From an uncultured Marinoscillum sp. (lineage in GTDB: Bacteria > Bacteroidota > Bacteroidia > Cytophagales > MED-G16): 64,000 nucleotides of DNA. Positions 9,630 through 18,504 of the stretch are shown one piece after another; within the stretch, counting starts at the first letter, position 1; each line of letters starts with the position of its first letter. The stretch spans positions 31,262 to 95,261 of the forward strand of contig CABZXU010000004.1 in assembly GCA_902529805.1 (NCBI GenBank), given 5' to 3'. A model generated the notes under the pieces. The model was given only the letters and a program-made list of their open reading frames with translations, had not been told where the DNA came from and did not search any database. A program made the translations under genes and the position numbers.

Positions 9630-10625
9630 TCAACTTGGTTTATATAATGATTCAAAAAAAATCTCTTTATTATTAGTGTTATTTAGCAGTTCTTGAATTG
9701 TAATGTTTGGATGGTTTTGCATATAGCTTTTTATTATTTTCCACCCCAACCAAGAGCCTATTCTTCCAGGACAATTAGGGCTTATCTCAAATGTTTTTGG
9801 ACGCTCAGATAAATATTTATTTTTAATTAAATGATTGGTTTCAAAAAAAAGTTGCCTGTCCACAAAAACACCGTAAATTGTTTCTTCATTTTGATTAATA
9901 AGAGTCCATTCTTCTTGAGAATATCCAATAAGATTATATGGGCTCATACATGGAAGAACAGTTTCTAATAAATAATATAACTTCCCAAAGTTTAACATTT
10001 CAGAAATCATTGTATTATCTAAAGGGTTTGTTTTATTAAACTGAGAACAATAAACAGACATTGTAATGGGAACTAAATTATCTGGGCTATATCTTTTTAA
10101 AATATAATCTGGAATATCTTGAGGTTTAAACCTTGAATCATTGTCTAAAAAATAATCCAATCCTATAATTATATTATTATCAACTACCACAACATCATTA
10201 TAAAAACCAGAAACAATTGTTGTGATTTTAGGGATATTGACTTGAGGTAATATTGCTTTTAGTCTTGAAAACGAATCCTCAAATTCTTTTTTTTTAGAAT
10301 TAAAAGATTTGAATGTGTTTTTTACTTCAAAATATAAACTATCAAAATATATATTGTTAATCAAACTAAATAACTCCTCTTTCTTTTTAATCGAATTCTT
10401 TGTTTCGAAAAAAGCCTCCGACAGAATCGGATTTTCTACCATGAAAGAATTAAAATCATCAAAAGAGTTTAAATTATAAACAGTATCTTCAATACGATAA
10501 AATGAAAGTGGAATTTTATTGTTTACTCTATTTTTGTCTTCACAATTCTTATAAGAACATGAAATAAAAACAATACAAACTATTGAAAATAATATGTTAT
10601 TTTTTAGTTTCAATTTTTTGGCCAT
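9630..10625 (-). CDS. gldB: Gliding motility lipoprotein GldB
   Basis: 331 aa with a lipoprotein signal (SIVCIVFISC). The C-terminal half matches GldB: IPDYILKRYSPDNLVP, MLNFGKLYYLLETVLP, IGYSQEEW, and the closing CPGRIGSWLGWKIIKSYM. GldB is a periplasm-exposed lipoprotein required for gliding and for stable type IX secretion in Flavobacterium johnsoniae. The ATG at 10625 lies inside the end of rng (29-base overlap), implying cotranscription with rng. The gldC gene that usually accompanies gldB is not adjacent here. Confidence 0.9.
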   Translation of the reverse strand: MAKKLKLKNNILFSIVCIVFISCSYKNCEDKNRVNNKIPLSFYRIEDTVYNLNSFDDFNSFMVENPILSEAFFETKNSIKKKEELFSLINNIYFDSLYFEVKNTFKSFNSKKKEFEDSFSRLKAILPQVNIPKITTIVSGFYNDVVVVDNNIIIGLDYFLDNDSRFKPQDIPDYILKRYSPDNLVPITMSVYCSQFNKTNPLDNTMISEMLNFGKLYYLLETVLPCMSPYNLIGYSQEEWTLINQNEETIYGVFVDRQLFFETNHLIKNKYLSERPKTFEISPNCPGRIGSWLGWKIIKSYMQNHPNITIQELLNNTNNKEIFFESLYKPS

Positions 10626-12123
10626 CAGAATCTAAAACTATGAAATCTTTTATTGATAAATCAGGATCTTGTTTTATTTTCACCCATCTTCTGTATTTTA
10701 TAAACCACTTATATTGCCTCGAAAGAACACCAATTGTAAAATAAGAGAACAAGTATGGATGAACTATTAGTTGAATGTTTTTTTGATTTTGTTTATTAAA
10801 TAAATATTCTATTGTTTGCTCAATTACATCTGCTGTTTGTGTTCCTTGAGAATCTAATTCCGCCTCTTCTTTACTCATTTTTAATTCAGGCCTTACTCTT
10901 TGTCTAGTTATTTGCATTAAACAAAATCTAGAAAGAGGCAATATAGTATGCTTAGACCTATCTTCAGACATTGCTTTTTTCATTGCTGAATAAAGTAATT
11001 TTTTATTAGATATTTTTCTCATATCTATGAAGTCTATTACTATAATTCCACCTATATCCCTCAGCCTTAGCTGTCTTGCAATTGTTTTTACAGAGTCTAG
11101 GTTTACTTTAATAGCTGTTTCTTCTTGTGAGCCCGCCTTACTGGTTTTACCACTGTTTACATCAATGGCATGGAGAGCTTCAGTATGTTGAATAATTATA
11201 TATCCCCCTTCTGGTACTTTAACGGTCTCCCCAAACAAACTTTCAAGTTGTTTTTCAATACCATAAACTTCAAATATTGGAGCAGGAGAAGAATAATGTT
11301 TAACTATTTTTTCTTTTTTAGGTTCAAATTTTCTTACATATAGCTTTATTTCATTATATAACTCTTTGTTGTCAACAATTATGTTATCAAATGATGAATT
11401 TAGTAAATCTCTCAAAAGAAGGGTTGCTTTATTGTCTTCCCCTATAATTCTATCTCCTTTTTTTGACTTAGATACTTTTGTGATTTTAGTGTTCCATAAA
11501 GAAACTAGGTCTTGAAGGTCTTTGTCTAACTCTGAAACTGGTTTAGACTCTGCGTTTGTCCTAACAATAACCCCAAAGTTTTTAGGTTTTATTGCTTTAA
11601 TTAAATTAATTAATCTACTTCTTTCTTCTTTATTAGTGATTTTTTTCGACACATTAATTGCATCTGAAAAAGCAACTAAAATCAAATATCGTCCAGCTAA
11701 AGAAAGTTCAGTGGTTACCCTCGGGCCTTTGGTTGAAATGGGTTCTTTAACTACCTGAACTAGTATTTCATCCCCTTTGGAACAAACCTCATTAATAGTA
11801 CCAAACTTATTAATATCTTTTTCTTTTTTCAGAGAAGGAAAGACGTTTTTTGTGGTCTTTTTCTGTTCTTTAACAAGCTTTTTAAGCGACAAAAATTGTG
11901 GTCCTAAATCTAGATAATGTAAGAAGGCGTCTTTTTCTGAACCTAAATCAACAAAAGAAGCGTTTAAGCTTTTATTGATTTTTTTAATTCTTCCTAAATA
12001 TATATCCCCTACATTAAATTTAACTTCATCAGTTTCTTGATGAAATTCTACAAGTTTTTTTTCTTTTAAAAGACCAATTCTACTTTTGCCGCGAGTTGAA
12101 TTTATAATAATCTCGCTACTCAT
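10597..12123 (-). CDS. rng: Ribonuclease E/G family endoribonuclease
   Basis: 508-aa cytosolic endoribonuclease for rRNA and mRNA processing. An S1 RNA-binding domain lies near the N-terminus (VGDIYLGRIKKINKSLNASF, then DAFLHYLDLG). The catalytic acidic residues sit in HAIDVNSGKTSK and IVIDFIDM. The zinc-link CPxC motif of proteobacterial RNase E/G is not present; the corresponding region reads QTADVIEQTIEYLF. It follows the 29-residue ribosomal-like gene by 12 bases and overlaps gldB downstream. Confidence 0.95.
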   Translation of the reverse strand: MSSEIIINSTRGKSRIGLLKEKKLVEFHQETDEVKFNVGDIYLGRIKKINKSLNASFVDLGSEKDAFLHYLDLGPQFLSLKKLVKEQKKTTKNVFPSLKKEKDINKFGTINEVCSKGDEILVQVVKEPISTKGPRVTTELSLAGRYLILVAFSDAINVSKKITNKEERSRLINLIKAIKPKNFGVIVRTNAESKPVSELDKDLQDLVSLWNTKITKVSKSKKGDRIIGEDNKATLLLRDLLNSSFDNIIVDNKELYNEIKLYVRKFEPKKEKIVKHYSSPAPIFEVYGIEKQLESLFGETVKVPEGGYIIIQHTEALHAIDVNSGKTSKAGSQEETAIKVNLDSVKTIARQLRLRDIGGIIVIDFIDMRKISNKKLLYSAMKKAMSEDRSKHTILPLSRFCLMQITRQRVRPELKMSKEEAELDSQGTQTADVIEQTIEYLFNKQNQKNIQLIVHPYLFSYFTIGVLSRQYKWFIKYRRWVKIKQDPDLSIKDFIVLDSDGQKIETKK

Positions 12124-12135
12124 AGTATTTAGTTT

Positions 12136-12225
12136 TTATTTTTTCTTATGTCTATTCTTTCTTAATCTTTTTTTTCTTTTATGTGTTGAAATTTTATGTC
12201 TTTTTCTTTTTTTACCGCTTGGCAT
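12136..12225 (-). CDS. 29-residue very basic ribosomal-like peptide (COX24/AURKAIP1-type)
   Basis: A short frame starting MPSGKKRKRHKISTHKRKK and ending RKNRHKKK, 29 residues, about two-thirds Lys/Arg/His. The composition and HKRKKRLRKxRHK pattern resemble the COX24/AURKAIP1 domain, shared by mitochondrial mS38 and, as I recall, actinobacterial bS22. It sits 13 bases after the TPR gene and 12 bases before rng, so it belongs to the same operon. Identical-style peptides are, from memory, conserved beside rng in Bacteroidota. A ribosomal role is inferred, not shown. It is easily missed because of its length. Confidence 0.85.
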   Translation of the reverse strand: MPSGKKRKRHKISTHKRKKRLRKNRHKKK

Positions 12226-12238
12226 TTTATATTATTTT

Positions 12239-12697
12239 TTATTGTTTATTTAAAAATAAATTAAGCTGCTCTATTAATAAGTTATTATTACTTCTAAGAA
12301 CCTTATCAAAGAAGAAATTAGCTTCCTCTTCATTTCCTAATTCAAAATTAGAAATTCCCAGATGCAAATATGCTCTTTTATCTAAAGAATCAATAATTAA
12401 AAGCTGATTAAATCTTTCTATTGCTTTATTATATTGCTTTGATTGTATTGATAAAACACCTAAATTAAATAATGCCTCCTTGTTTTTGGGTTCTTTTTCA
12501 AGAATTTTTCTTAGCATAAATACCCCCTCCATTGGATTATTAGATTCGATGAGCTTTAAGGCATTTTCAACATTTTCTATAGGCTCGGTGGTATTAAGAT
12601 TATTATCTCCTACAACATATTTTGGAAAGCTATAAAGAATTATAACCATAATAATTCCTAAAAAAACTATAAAAATTTGTTTTTGAAATGTTTTCAT
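12239..12697 (-). CDS. Membrane-anchored TPR protein
   Basis: About 152 aa, starting at the ATG at 12697 (a TTG lies one codon upstream). An N-terminal hydrophobic segment (IFIVFLGIIMVIILYSF) anchors it or acts as an uncleaved signal. Residues of about 65-150 form two to three tetratricopeptide repeats (KEALFNLGVLSIQSKQYNKA, then RAYLHLGISNFELGNEEEA). TPRs mediate protein-protein contact; the partner is unknown. It lies 7 bases downstream of the restored HU-like stop and upstream of the 29-residue gene. Confidence 0.88.
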   Translation of the reverse strand: MKTFQKQIFIVFLGIIMVIILYSFPKYVVGDNNLNTTEPIENVENALKLIESNNPMEGVFMLRKILEKEPKNKEALFNLGVLSIQSKQYNKAIERFNQLLIIDSLDKRAYLHLGISNFELGNEEEANFFFDKVLRSNNNLLIEQLNLFLNKQ

Positions 12698-12704
12698 CAA
12701 AAAA

Positions 12705-12990
12705 TCAGCTTAACGATTTTTTTACTTTTTCACCAAAAATTTTTGATGGTTTGAAAGTAGGATAATAATGTGGTTCGATTATAATTGCTGTGTTTGTAGA
12801 TATGTTTCTAGCTATTTTTTTTGCCTTTTTTTTTATTGATAAAACTTCCGAACCCCCTTATATAAATATTTTTTCCTTCAATCATAGAATCTTGTATCGT
12901 TTTTATAATTGATTCAAAAAGTAAATAAACATCTTCTCTATCTATCCCTGTTTGTTTAGTAACTTTGTCAACAATCTCCTTTTTAGTCAT
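12705..12990 (-). CDS. HU/IHF-family DNA-binding protein, frameshifted in an A-tract
   Basis: Starts MTKKEIVDKVTKQTGIDRED and runs through the diagnostic RGFGSFI, but the literal frame then stops at 12808. Skipping one base in the coding-strand A9 tract (12826-12834) or A8 tract (12815-12822) restores a normal C-terminus: KKIARNISTNTAIIIEP, then FKPSKIFGEKV, ending at a TGA at 12705-12707. The restored length is 94 aa, typical for the family. The full-length C-terminal arm is conserved in sequence, so this is a sequencing error, a very recent mutation, or slippage-dependent expression. HU-like proteins bend and compact DNA. Confidence 0.8.
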
Positions 12991-12999
12991 AAGTAATTT

Positions 13000-13007
13000 T
13001 ATTTTTG
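13000..13007 (+). promoter_or_regulatory. Putative -7 element for the mutY-ssb-gldD-recG run (TATTTTTG)
   Basis: Matches TAnnTTTG, 27 bases upstream of the mutY TTG start in the spacer between the divergent HU-like and mutY genes. No TTG at the expected -33 distance. Confidence 0.35.
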
Positions 13008-13034
13008 TATTAAAAACCACAATCTACATAAATA

Positions 13035-14102
13035 TTGAAAAGAAAAAAACAAGATTTTATTTCTTCATTAAAAATATGGTATAAAAAAAACAAAAGAGAT
13101 CTTCCTTTTAGAAAAACGAAAGATCCTTATTCGGTTTGGTTATCTGAGATAATTCTTCAACAGACAAGAATGAGAACAGGATTGGTTTATTATAAGAAGT
13201 TTAAAAAAAAATATCCTAATTTAAAATCATTATCTGATGCTAGAGGTGAGGTGTTATTAAAAGACTGGGAGGGATTGGGGTATTATAATAGAGTAAAAAA
13301 TCTCCATTCAACAGCAAGGTTTATCCAAAAAAAATTTTCTGGAACTTTTCCAAGCTCACAAAAAGAGTTAATTAAACTTAAAGGGATAGGGAGGTATTCT
13401 TCTAGTGCAATCGCCTCTATTTGTTTTAATGAGGAAACTCCCGCCATTGATGGTAATGTCTTTAGAATTCTTTCTAGGGTCTTTGGAATAAAAAAAAACA
13501 TATCGTCTAGTTCATCATATTCATATTTTTATAAAAAATCTTTGTCATTAATTAAACAATTTAAAAACGCGGGTGATTATAATCAATCCTTAATGGATTT
13601 TGGGTCAGTTCAGTGTTTGCCAAAAAACCCTTTATGTGGTGATTGTATTCAAAAGAAAATTTGTTATGCTTTTATTCATAAAAAACAAGACTGTTTACCA
13701 GTAAAAAAAAAGAAAGCAGCCCTTTTAAAAAGATTTTTTAACTACTATGTTTTTAGTTATAAAAACAGAATTTTAATAAAAAAAAGAGGGGAAAGTGATG
13801 TGTGGGCTGGTTTGGTTGATTTTTATTTAGAAGAGAAAAAGAAAAAAATAAAAGAAAAAAATAAAATAAATAATACTGTGAAAAAATTAATCACAAAAAA
13901 ATATTCAATAAGTTTTTTTGATGCAAAAACAAAACTTTCACATCAGGAAATTTTTATCTCTTTTATTGAAATAAAATTATTTAACTCTTCTGTTTTTAAA
14001 ACAATAGAAAAAAACTTAGACTTATTAAGTTTAAATAAAAAAGAACTAAATAAGCTTGCAAAACCAAAGGTTATAAATGACTATTTAAAAAAAATTTCTT
14101 AA
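13035..14102 (+). CDS. mutY: A/G-specific adenine DNA glycosylase
   Basis: Removes adenine mispaired with 8-oxoguanine. 355 aa. The N-terminal catalytic domain has SEIILQQTRM (catalytic Glu), the helix-hairpin-helix LKGIGRYSSSAIAS and AIDGNVFRILSR (catalytic Asp). A complete [4Fe-4S] loop is present, C-x6-C-x2-C-x5-C (CLPKNPLCGDCIQKKIC). A Nudix-like C-terminal domain follows, with KLSHQEIFISF. The only suitable start is a TTG at 13035. First gene of a run with ssb, gldD and recG. Confidence 0.95.
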   Translation: MKRKKQDFISSLKIWYKKNKRDLPFRKTKDPYSVWLSEIILQQTRMRTGLVYYKKFKKKYPNLKSLSDARGEVLLKDWEGLGYYNRVKNLHSTARFIQKKFSGTFPSSQKELIKLKGIGRYSSSAIASICFNEETPAIDGNVFRILSRVFGIKKNISSSSSYSYFYKKSLSLIKQFKNAGDYNQSLMDFGSVQCLPKNPLCGDCIQKKICYAFIHKKQDCLPVKKKKAALLKRFFNYYVFSYKNRILIKKRGESDVWAGLVDFYLEEKKKKIKEKNKINNTVKKLITKKYSISFFDAKTKLSHQEIFISFIEIKLFNSSVFKTIEKNLDLLSLNKKELNKLAKPKVINDYLKKIS

Positions 14103-14131
14103 TTTGTATAATACTTTAAATTTAAAAAAAT

Positions 14132-14548
14132 ATGGCGGGTGTTAATAAGGTTATTTTACTGGGTCACTTAGGTAAGGATCCTGATGTTAAAAAATTAGAT
14201 AGTGGAAAATCTGTTGCAAATTTTAGTTTAGCAACAAGCGAGGTTTACAAAAATAAAGAGGGAGAAAAAGTAACAAACACAGAGTGGCATAATATTGTTT
14301 TGTGGAGTCCTCTAGCGGAGATAGCAGAATCGTATCTAAAAAAAGGAAGTCAGCTATATCTAGAGGGTAAAATATCTAACAGGTCTTATGAGGATAAGGA
14401 TGGTGTTAAAAAATATATATCAGAGGTAGTTGGAAGAGATATAACCCTTTTAGGTAAGCCAACTAGTGAGGGTTCTAATGAAAACTCAAACAATGAAGGC
14501 GCAACTAACTCAAATGTTTCAGATGAGGTTGACGATCTCCCGTTTTAA
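14132..14548 (+). CDS. ssb: Single-stranded DNA-binding protein
   Basis: 138 aa. The OB-fold occupies residues 1-107 (MAGVNKVILLGHLGKDPDVK, TEWHNIVLW, YLEGKISNRSYEDKDG). A short Asn/Ser-rich linker follows, then an acidic tip ending DEVDDLPF, the conserved partner-binding tail. It protects single-stranded DNA and recruits repair and replication proteins such as RecG, encoded nearby. It lies 29 bases after mutY. Confidence 0.97.
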   Translation: MAGVNKVILLGHLGKDPDVKKLDSGKSVANFSLATSEVYKNKEGEKVTNTEWHNIVLWSPLAEIAESYLKKGSQLYLEGKISNRSYEDKDGVKKYISEVVGRDITLLGKPTSEGSNENSNNEGATNSNVSDEVDDLPF

Positions 14549-14566
14549 AACTAAACATAACGTGTT

Positions 14567-15157
14567 TTGTGTTTCTTAGTATCTAATATTAATAGAATTT
14601 TTATTGTTTGTTGTTTATTGTTTTTTTCCTGTGATAACAGGTTTTTACCTAAACCTAAAGGATATAATAAAATCATACTGCCCGAACATGACTACTTTAT
14701 TATAAATGATAGTTTTCCCTTTTCATTTGAAGTTTCAAAAATAGCTGCAGTCAAGAAAAGTACTATTTTTAAAAACGAACCATATTGGATTGATTTATTA
14801 TATAGTGATTATGATGCTCAAATCAATATAACCTATAAAGAAATTAAAGGTTCTAAAAAGAATTTATCAGAGTTTATTAACGATACTTATAAACTAATAA
14901 ACAAACATCAAATTAAAGCCTCTGCAATAAAAGAAACTATTATTAAAACCCCCAACAATAAAAAAGCTACAATAATAGAATTGTCCGGCGAAGTCCCAAC
15001 TCAATTTCAATTTCACATAACAGATTCAAACCAACATTTTCTAAGAGGAGCATTATATTTTAATACAGCAACAAAAAATGATTCTTTAGCCCCTATTATA
15101 GACTATATTAAGATTGATATTATACATCTAATTAATTCTTTAAAATGGAATGATTGA
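14567..15157 (+). CDS. gldD: Gliding motility lipoprotein GldD
   Basis: 196 aa if started at the TTG at 14567; no ATG is available before the signal. Lipobox-type signal IFIVCCLLFFSC, then the GldD hallmark PKPKGYNKIILP and the C-terminal FHITDSNQHFLRGALYF. GldD is needed for gliding and type IX secretion in F. johnsoniae. In Flavobacterium, as I recall, gldE lies between ssb and gldD; here only 18 bases separate ssb and gldD and no gldE is present. The stop overlaps the recG start by 8 bases. Confidence 0.9.
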   Translation: MCFLVSNINRIFIVCCLLFFSCDNRFLPKPKGYNKIILPEHDYFIINDSFPFSFEVSKIAAVKKSTIFKNEPYWIDLLYSDYDAQINITYKEIKGSKKNLSEFINDTYKLINKHQIKASAIKETIIKTPNNKKATIIELSGEVPTQFQFHITDSNQHFLRGALYFNTATKNDSLAPIIDYIKIDIIHLINSLKWND

Positions 15158-17240
15158 AAAAAACATATTTGAAACAAAAATTGAATTTATAAAGGGGGTT
15201 GGGCCAAAGCGAGCTTTAATTCTAAATAAAGAATTAGGGATTTTTAAATTTTCTGATCTTTTAGATTATTTCCCGTTCAGATATGAAGATCGTACATTGT
15301 TCGTTAAAATAAATAAAATAACACCCTCCTTGGGATATGTAAACTTTATTGGAAATGTGGTTTCATCAAAAACCGTTGGATATAAAAGGAATAAAAGATT
15401 GGTGGTAAAATTAAAAGATGAATCTGGATCTATAGAATTAGTTTGGTTTAAGGGTGTTTCTTGGATTGAAAAAAAAATATCTGTTGGTAGTAAATATAAT
15501 GTGTTTGGTAAAGCTACTTTTTTTAACAACACAACAAATATTACTCATCCGGAAATTTCATCTTTTGAGGCTAATAAAAAAGGGTACTTTCAACCCATTT
15601 ATAACACTACGGAAATATTAAAAAAGAGATATTTAAACTCAACGTTTATTGAAAAGCTAATGAGGTTTGTTTTAGTAAAAACTTACAATTCAATACCAGA
15701 ATCTATACCAAATCATATTATGTTAAAACATTCCTTTATAAAAAAAAAGGATGCTCTTCTAAATATACATTTTCCTGCCTCTAAAGCTTTGTTAAAAAAA
15801 GCAGTGTCTTTTTTAAAGTTTGAAGAGTTTTTTTATTTACAATTAAAAATCCTTTCTTTAAAAAAAAAGCGAGAAGCTTTTTCTGGGTATCCCTTTAAAA
15901 AAAACCTGTTGTTATCTAAGTTTTATAAAAAACATATTCCTTTTGATTTAACAGAAGCCCAAAAAAGAGTAGTAAAAGAGTTTTATAAAGATATGTCTTC
16001 AGGAAAACAAATGAACCGTTTAGTTCAGGGTGATGTTGGAAGTGGAAAAACAATAGTGGCTTTTTTGTGTATGTTATTAGCGGTTGAAGAAGATACGCAA
16101 GTTGCGTTTATGGCTCCAACAGAAGTTTTGGCAGAACAACATTTTTCAAGTATTTCCAATTATTGTAGTTTATTAGGTGTAACTGTTGAATTATTAACAG
16201 GATCAACCAAAACAACCAAAAGAAATTTTATTCTTGATGGTTTAAAAAAAGACACCATAAAAATATTGGTGGGGACACATAGTTTAATAGAAAACAAAGT
16301 GGTTTTTAATAAATTAGGTCTAGCTATAATAGACGAACAACATAAATTCGGGGTTGAACAAAGAGCACGGCTTTGGGGTAAAAAAGAAAGGTATTATCCT
16401 CATATTCTAGTAATGACAGCAACGCCTATACCTAGAACTTTGGCTCTAACTTTATATGGAGATTTAGATGTGTCTGTTATCGATGAGATGCCTGTTGGAA
16501 GAAAAGAAATAATTACATCTCATAGGAATGAAAACGCTAGGTTAAGGGTTTTTGGGTTTATAAAAAAAACAATAGAAAAAGGAAATCAGGTTTATGTTGT
16601 TTATCCGTTAATTGAAGAGTCTAAAAAACAAGATTATAAAGACCTAATGGATGGTTATGAAAGTTTTTGTAGAAGTTTTCCACAAACACCAATAGGTGTT
16701 CTTCATGGAAAAATGAAGGCCAAGGATAAGGAGTTTGAAATGAAAAGATTCAAAGAAGGAAAAAGTAAAATTTTAATCTCAACAACCGTAATTGAGGTTG
16801 GTGTAGATGTTCCAAATGCAACCGTCATGGTAATTGAAAGCGCAGAAAGATTTGGATTGTCTCAAATACACCAATTAAGAGGTCGTGTGGGAAGAGGGGA
16901 ATCTCAATCTTATTGTATTTTAATGACAAAATATAAACTTTCTGATGATGCAAAAGAAAGAGTAAAAGCTTTAGTTGGAACTTCAGATGGTTTTAAAATA
17001 GCTGATATTGATTTAAAAATACGTGGGCCAGGTAACTTAACCGGTACTCAACAAAGTGGTGTTTTAGATTTAAAAATAGGCAACCTATCTGAAGACTCAT
17101 TGGTTTTAAATCTTGCAAGAAATGAAGCAAAAAAAATAGTATTAGAAGATCCAGCTTTTAAACTTTTAAAAAACAAACCTATTATAAACCATGTTCTAAA
17201 AAACAAAAACTTAAACCTAAATTGGTCAAGAATTAGTTAG
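15150..17240 (+). CDS. recG: ATP-dependent DNA helicase RecG
   Basis: 696 aa. Remodels stalled replication forks and Holliday junctions. The N-terminal wedge/OB domain begins with FIKGVGPKRA. Helicase motifs: Walker A GDVGSGKT near residue 293, DEQH box, TATPIPRTLALTLYGDLD, motif VI HQLRGRVGRGE, and the RecG C-terminal segment (IRGPGNLTGTQQSG). The ATG overlaps the end of gldD by 8 bases, indicating translational coupling. Confidence 0.97.
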   Translation: MIEKNIFETKIEFIKGVGPKRALILNKELGIFKFSDLLDYFPFRYEDRTLFVKINKITPSLGYVNFIGNVVSSKTVGYKRNKRLVVKLKDESGSIELVWFKGVSWIEKKISVGSKYNVFGKATFFNNTTNITHPEISSFEANKKGYFQPIYNTTEILKKRYLNSTFIEKLMRFVLVKTYNSIPESIPNHIMLKHSFIKKKDALLNIHFPASKALLKKAVSFLKFEEFFYLQLKILSLKKKREAFSGYPFKKNLLLSKFYKKHIPFDLTEAQKRVVKEFYKDMSSGKQMNRLVQGDVGSGKTIVAFLCMLLAVEEDTQVAFMAPTEVLAEQHFSSISNYCSLLGVTVELLTGSTKTTKRNFILDGLKKDTIKILVGTHSLIENKVVFNKLGLAIIDEQHKFGVEQRARLWGKKERYYPHILVMTATPIPRTLALTLYGDLDVSVIDEMPVGRKEIITSHRNENARLRVFGFIKKTIEKGNQVYVVYPLIEESKKQDYKDLMDGYESFCRSFPQTPIGVLHGKMKAKDKEFEMKRFKEGKSKILISTTVIEVGVDVPNATVMVIESAERFGLSQIHQLRGRVGRGESQSYCILMTKYKLSDDAKERVKALVGTSDGFKIADIDLKIRGPGNLTGTQQSGVLDLKIGNLSEDSLVLNLARNEAKKIVLEDPAFKLLKNKPIINHVLKNKNLNLNWSRIS

Positions 17241-17339
17241 GGTTTATTAAAAAACTTTGGTTAAATGAGGTTAATAATAAATTCTGTTTTGTTATTTTTA
17301 TTTTTTATTAATTTGGTTGATTTAAATAAATTCTTTTAA

Positions 17340-18464
17340 ATGGGTATATTAATCCCTCTTTTAGTAATAGCTTTTTGTGGTTATGTTATTTGGAGGGCTG
17401 GTGATAGTTTTGTTGAGGGTTCAAATTATATTGGAAGAAATTTAAGTGAAGGTGTTAAGGGGGCAACAATAAATGCTGTTGCTAGTTCAATGCCAGAATT
17501 GTTTATTGCTCTTTTTTTTCTTTTTTACCTTAAAGATAATTCTGGGTTTTCTGGCAGTCTAGGAACATCTTTAGGTAGTGTTATTTTTAACTCGTTAATT
17601 ATACCTTCTGTTGCTGTTTATAACGTTTTAGTTTTTTCAAAAAAAGATATTGTCCCTGTTTCAAAAAAAGTAATTCTTCGAGATGGATTATGGCTGTTAG
17701 CTGTTGAAATACTTTTAATAATAATAATAAAAGATTCCATAATTGATTGGATAGATGGTTTACTCCTTTTAATTATATATGCATTATACCTGTTTTATAT
17801 TTTCAAAACAATGAAGGGTGGGGAGAAAACCGATTATGACTTTTCTTTAAGCGAAAAAGAAAAAGTATCTTTTCTCTCTGCGTTTTTTGTTTTTGATATT
17901 AGAACAATGTTAATTGGAAATAAAAAACTAAACACCCCGTTGGCTTGGTTTTTATTTGGTTTTTCGTCTCTAGTTATTGGTTTGGTTTGTTATTTTTTGG
18001 TAATTGCTTGTGATTGGTTAGGTAGTGAAACATATACTGTTCCGTATTTAGGTAGTTTTTATGGGTTAAATACACCTATTTTATTTATTGCATTAATTTT
18101 TGCCGCAATAGGAAGTAGTTTTCCTGATACAATAATCTCAATAAAAGATGCTAAAGATGGAAATTATGACGACGCGGTATCAAACGCCTATGGAAGTAAT
18201 ATATTTAATCTTTGTATAGCATTAGGGGTTCCTCTATTTCTATACACAACAATATATGGAACTGTTATTGAATTAGATGAACCAACAATGGAAATGATAT
18301 TTAAAATTTGGGTTTGGTTTGTGGGTTTAACTGTCGTTTCTATTTATACTTATTACTTTGGAAAAGGTATAAACAAATCCCGTTCTATAGCAATGGTAGC
18401 AGCATATGTTGTTTTTATAATATATGTCTTTGTTTTAGCATCTTCTATTAATCCTAGTAATTAA
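17340..18464 (+). CDS. Sodium/calcium exchanger-family cation antiporter
   Basis: 374-aa multi-pass membrane protein with about ten hydrophobic segments. It has both inverted alpha-repeats of the CaCA superfamily: GATINAVASSMPELF (alpha-1) and AAIGSSFPDTIISI, then SNAYGSNIFNLCIALG (alpha-2). These residues form the cation-binding site. Probably exports Ca2+ in exchange for Na+, or K+/H+; the exact ion cannot be told. A 99-base A/T-rich spacer precedes it, with a near-consensus TTAATTTG about 40 bases upstream. Confidence 0.9.
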   Translation: MGILIPLLVIAFCGYVIWRAGDSFVEGSNYIGRNLSEGVKGATINAVASSMPELFIALFFLFYLKDNSGFSGSLGTSLGSVIFNSLIIPSVAVYNVLVFSKKDIVPVSKKVILRDGLWLLAVEILLIIIIKDSIIDWIDGLLLLIIYALYLFYIFKTMKGGEKTDYDFSLSEKEKVSFLSAFFVFDIRTMLIGNKKLNTPLAWFLFGFSSLVIGLVCYFLVIACDWLGSETYTVPYLGSFYGLNTPILFIALIFAAIGSSFPDTIISIKDAKDGNYDDAVSNAYGSNIFNLCIALGVPLFLYTTIYGTVIELDEPTMEMIFKIWVWFVGLTVVSIYTYYFGKGINKSRSIAMVAAYVVFIIYVFVLASSINPSN

Positions 18465-18504
18465 TTTTTTTTATTAAATTAGTAAAGAAACAACGCTTAA
18501 AAAT

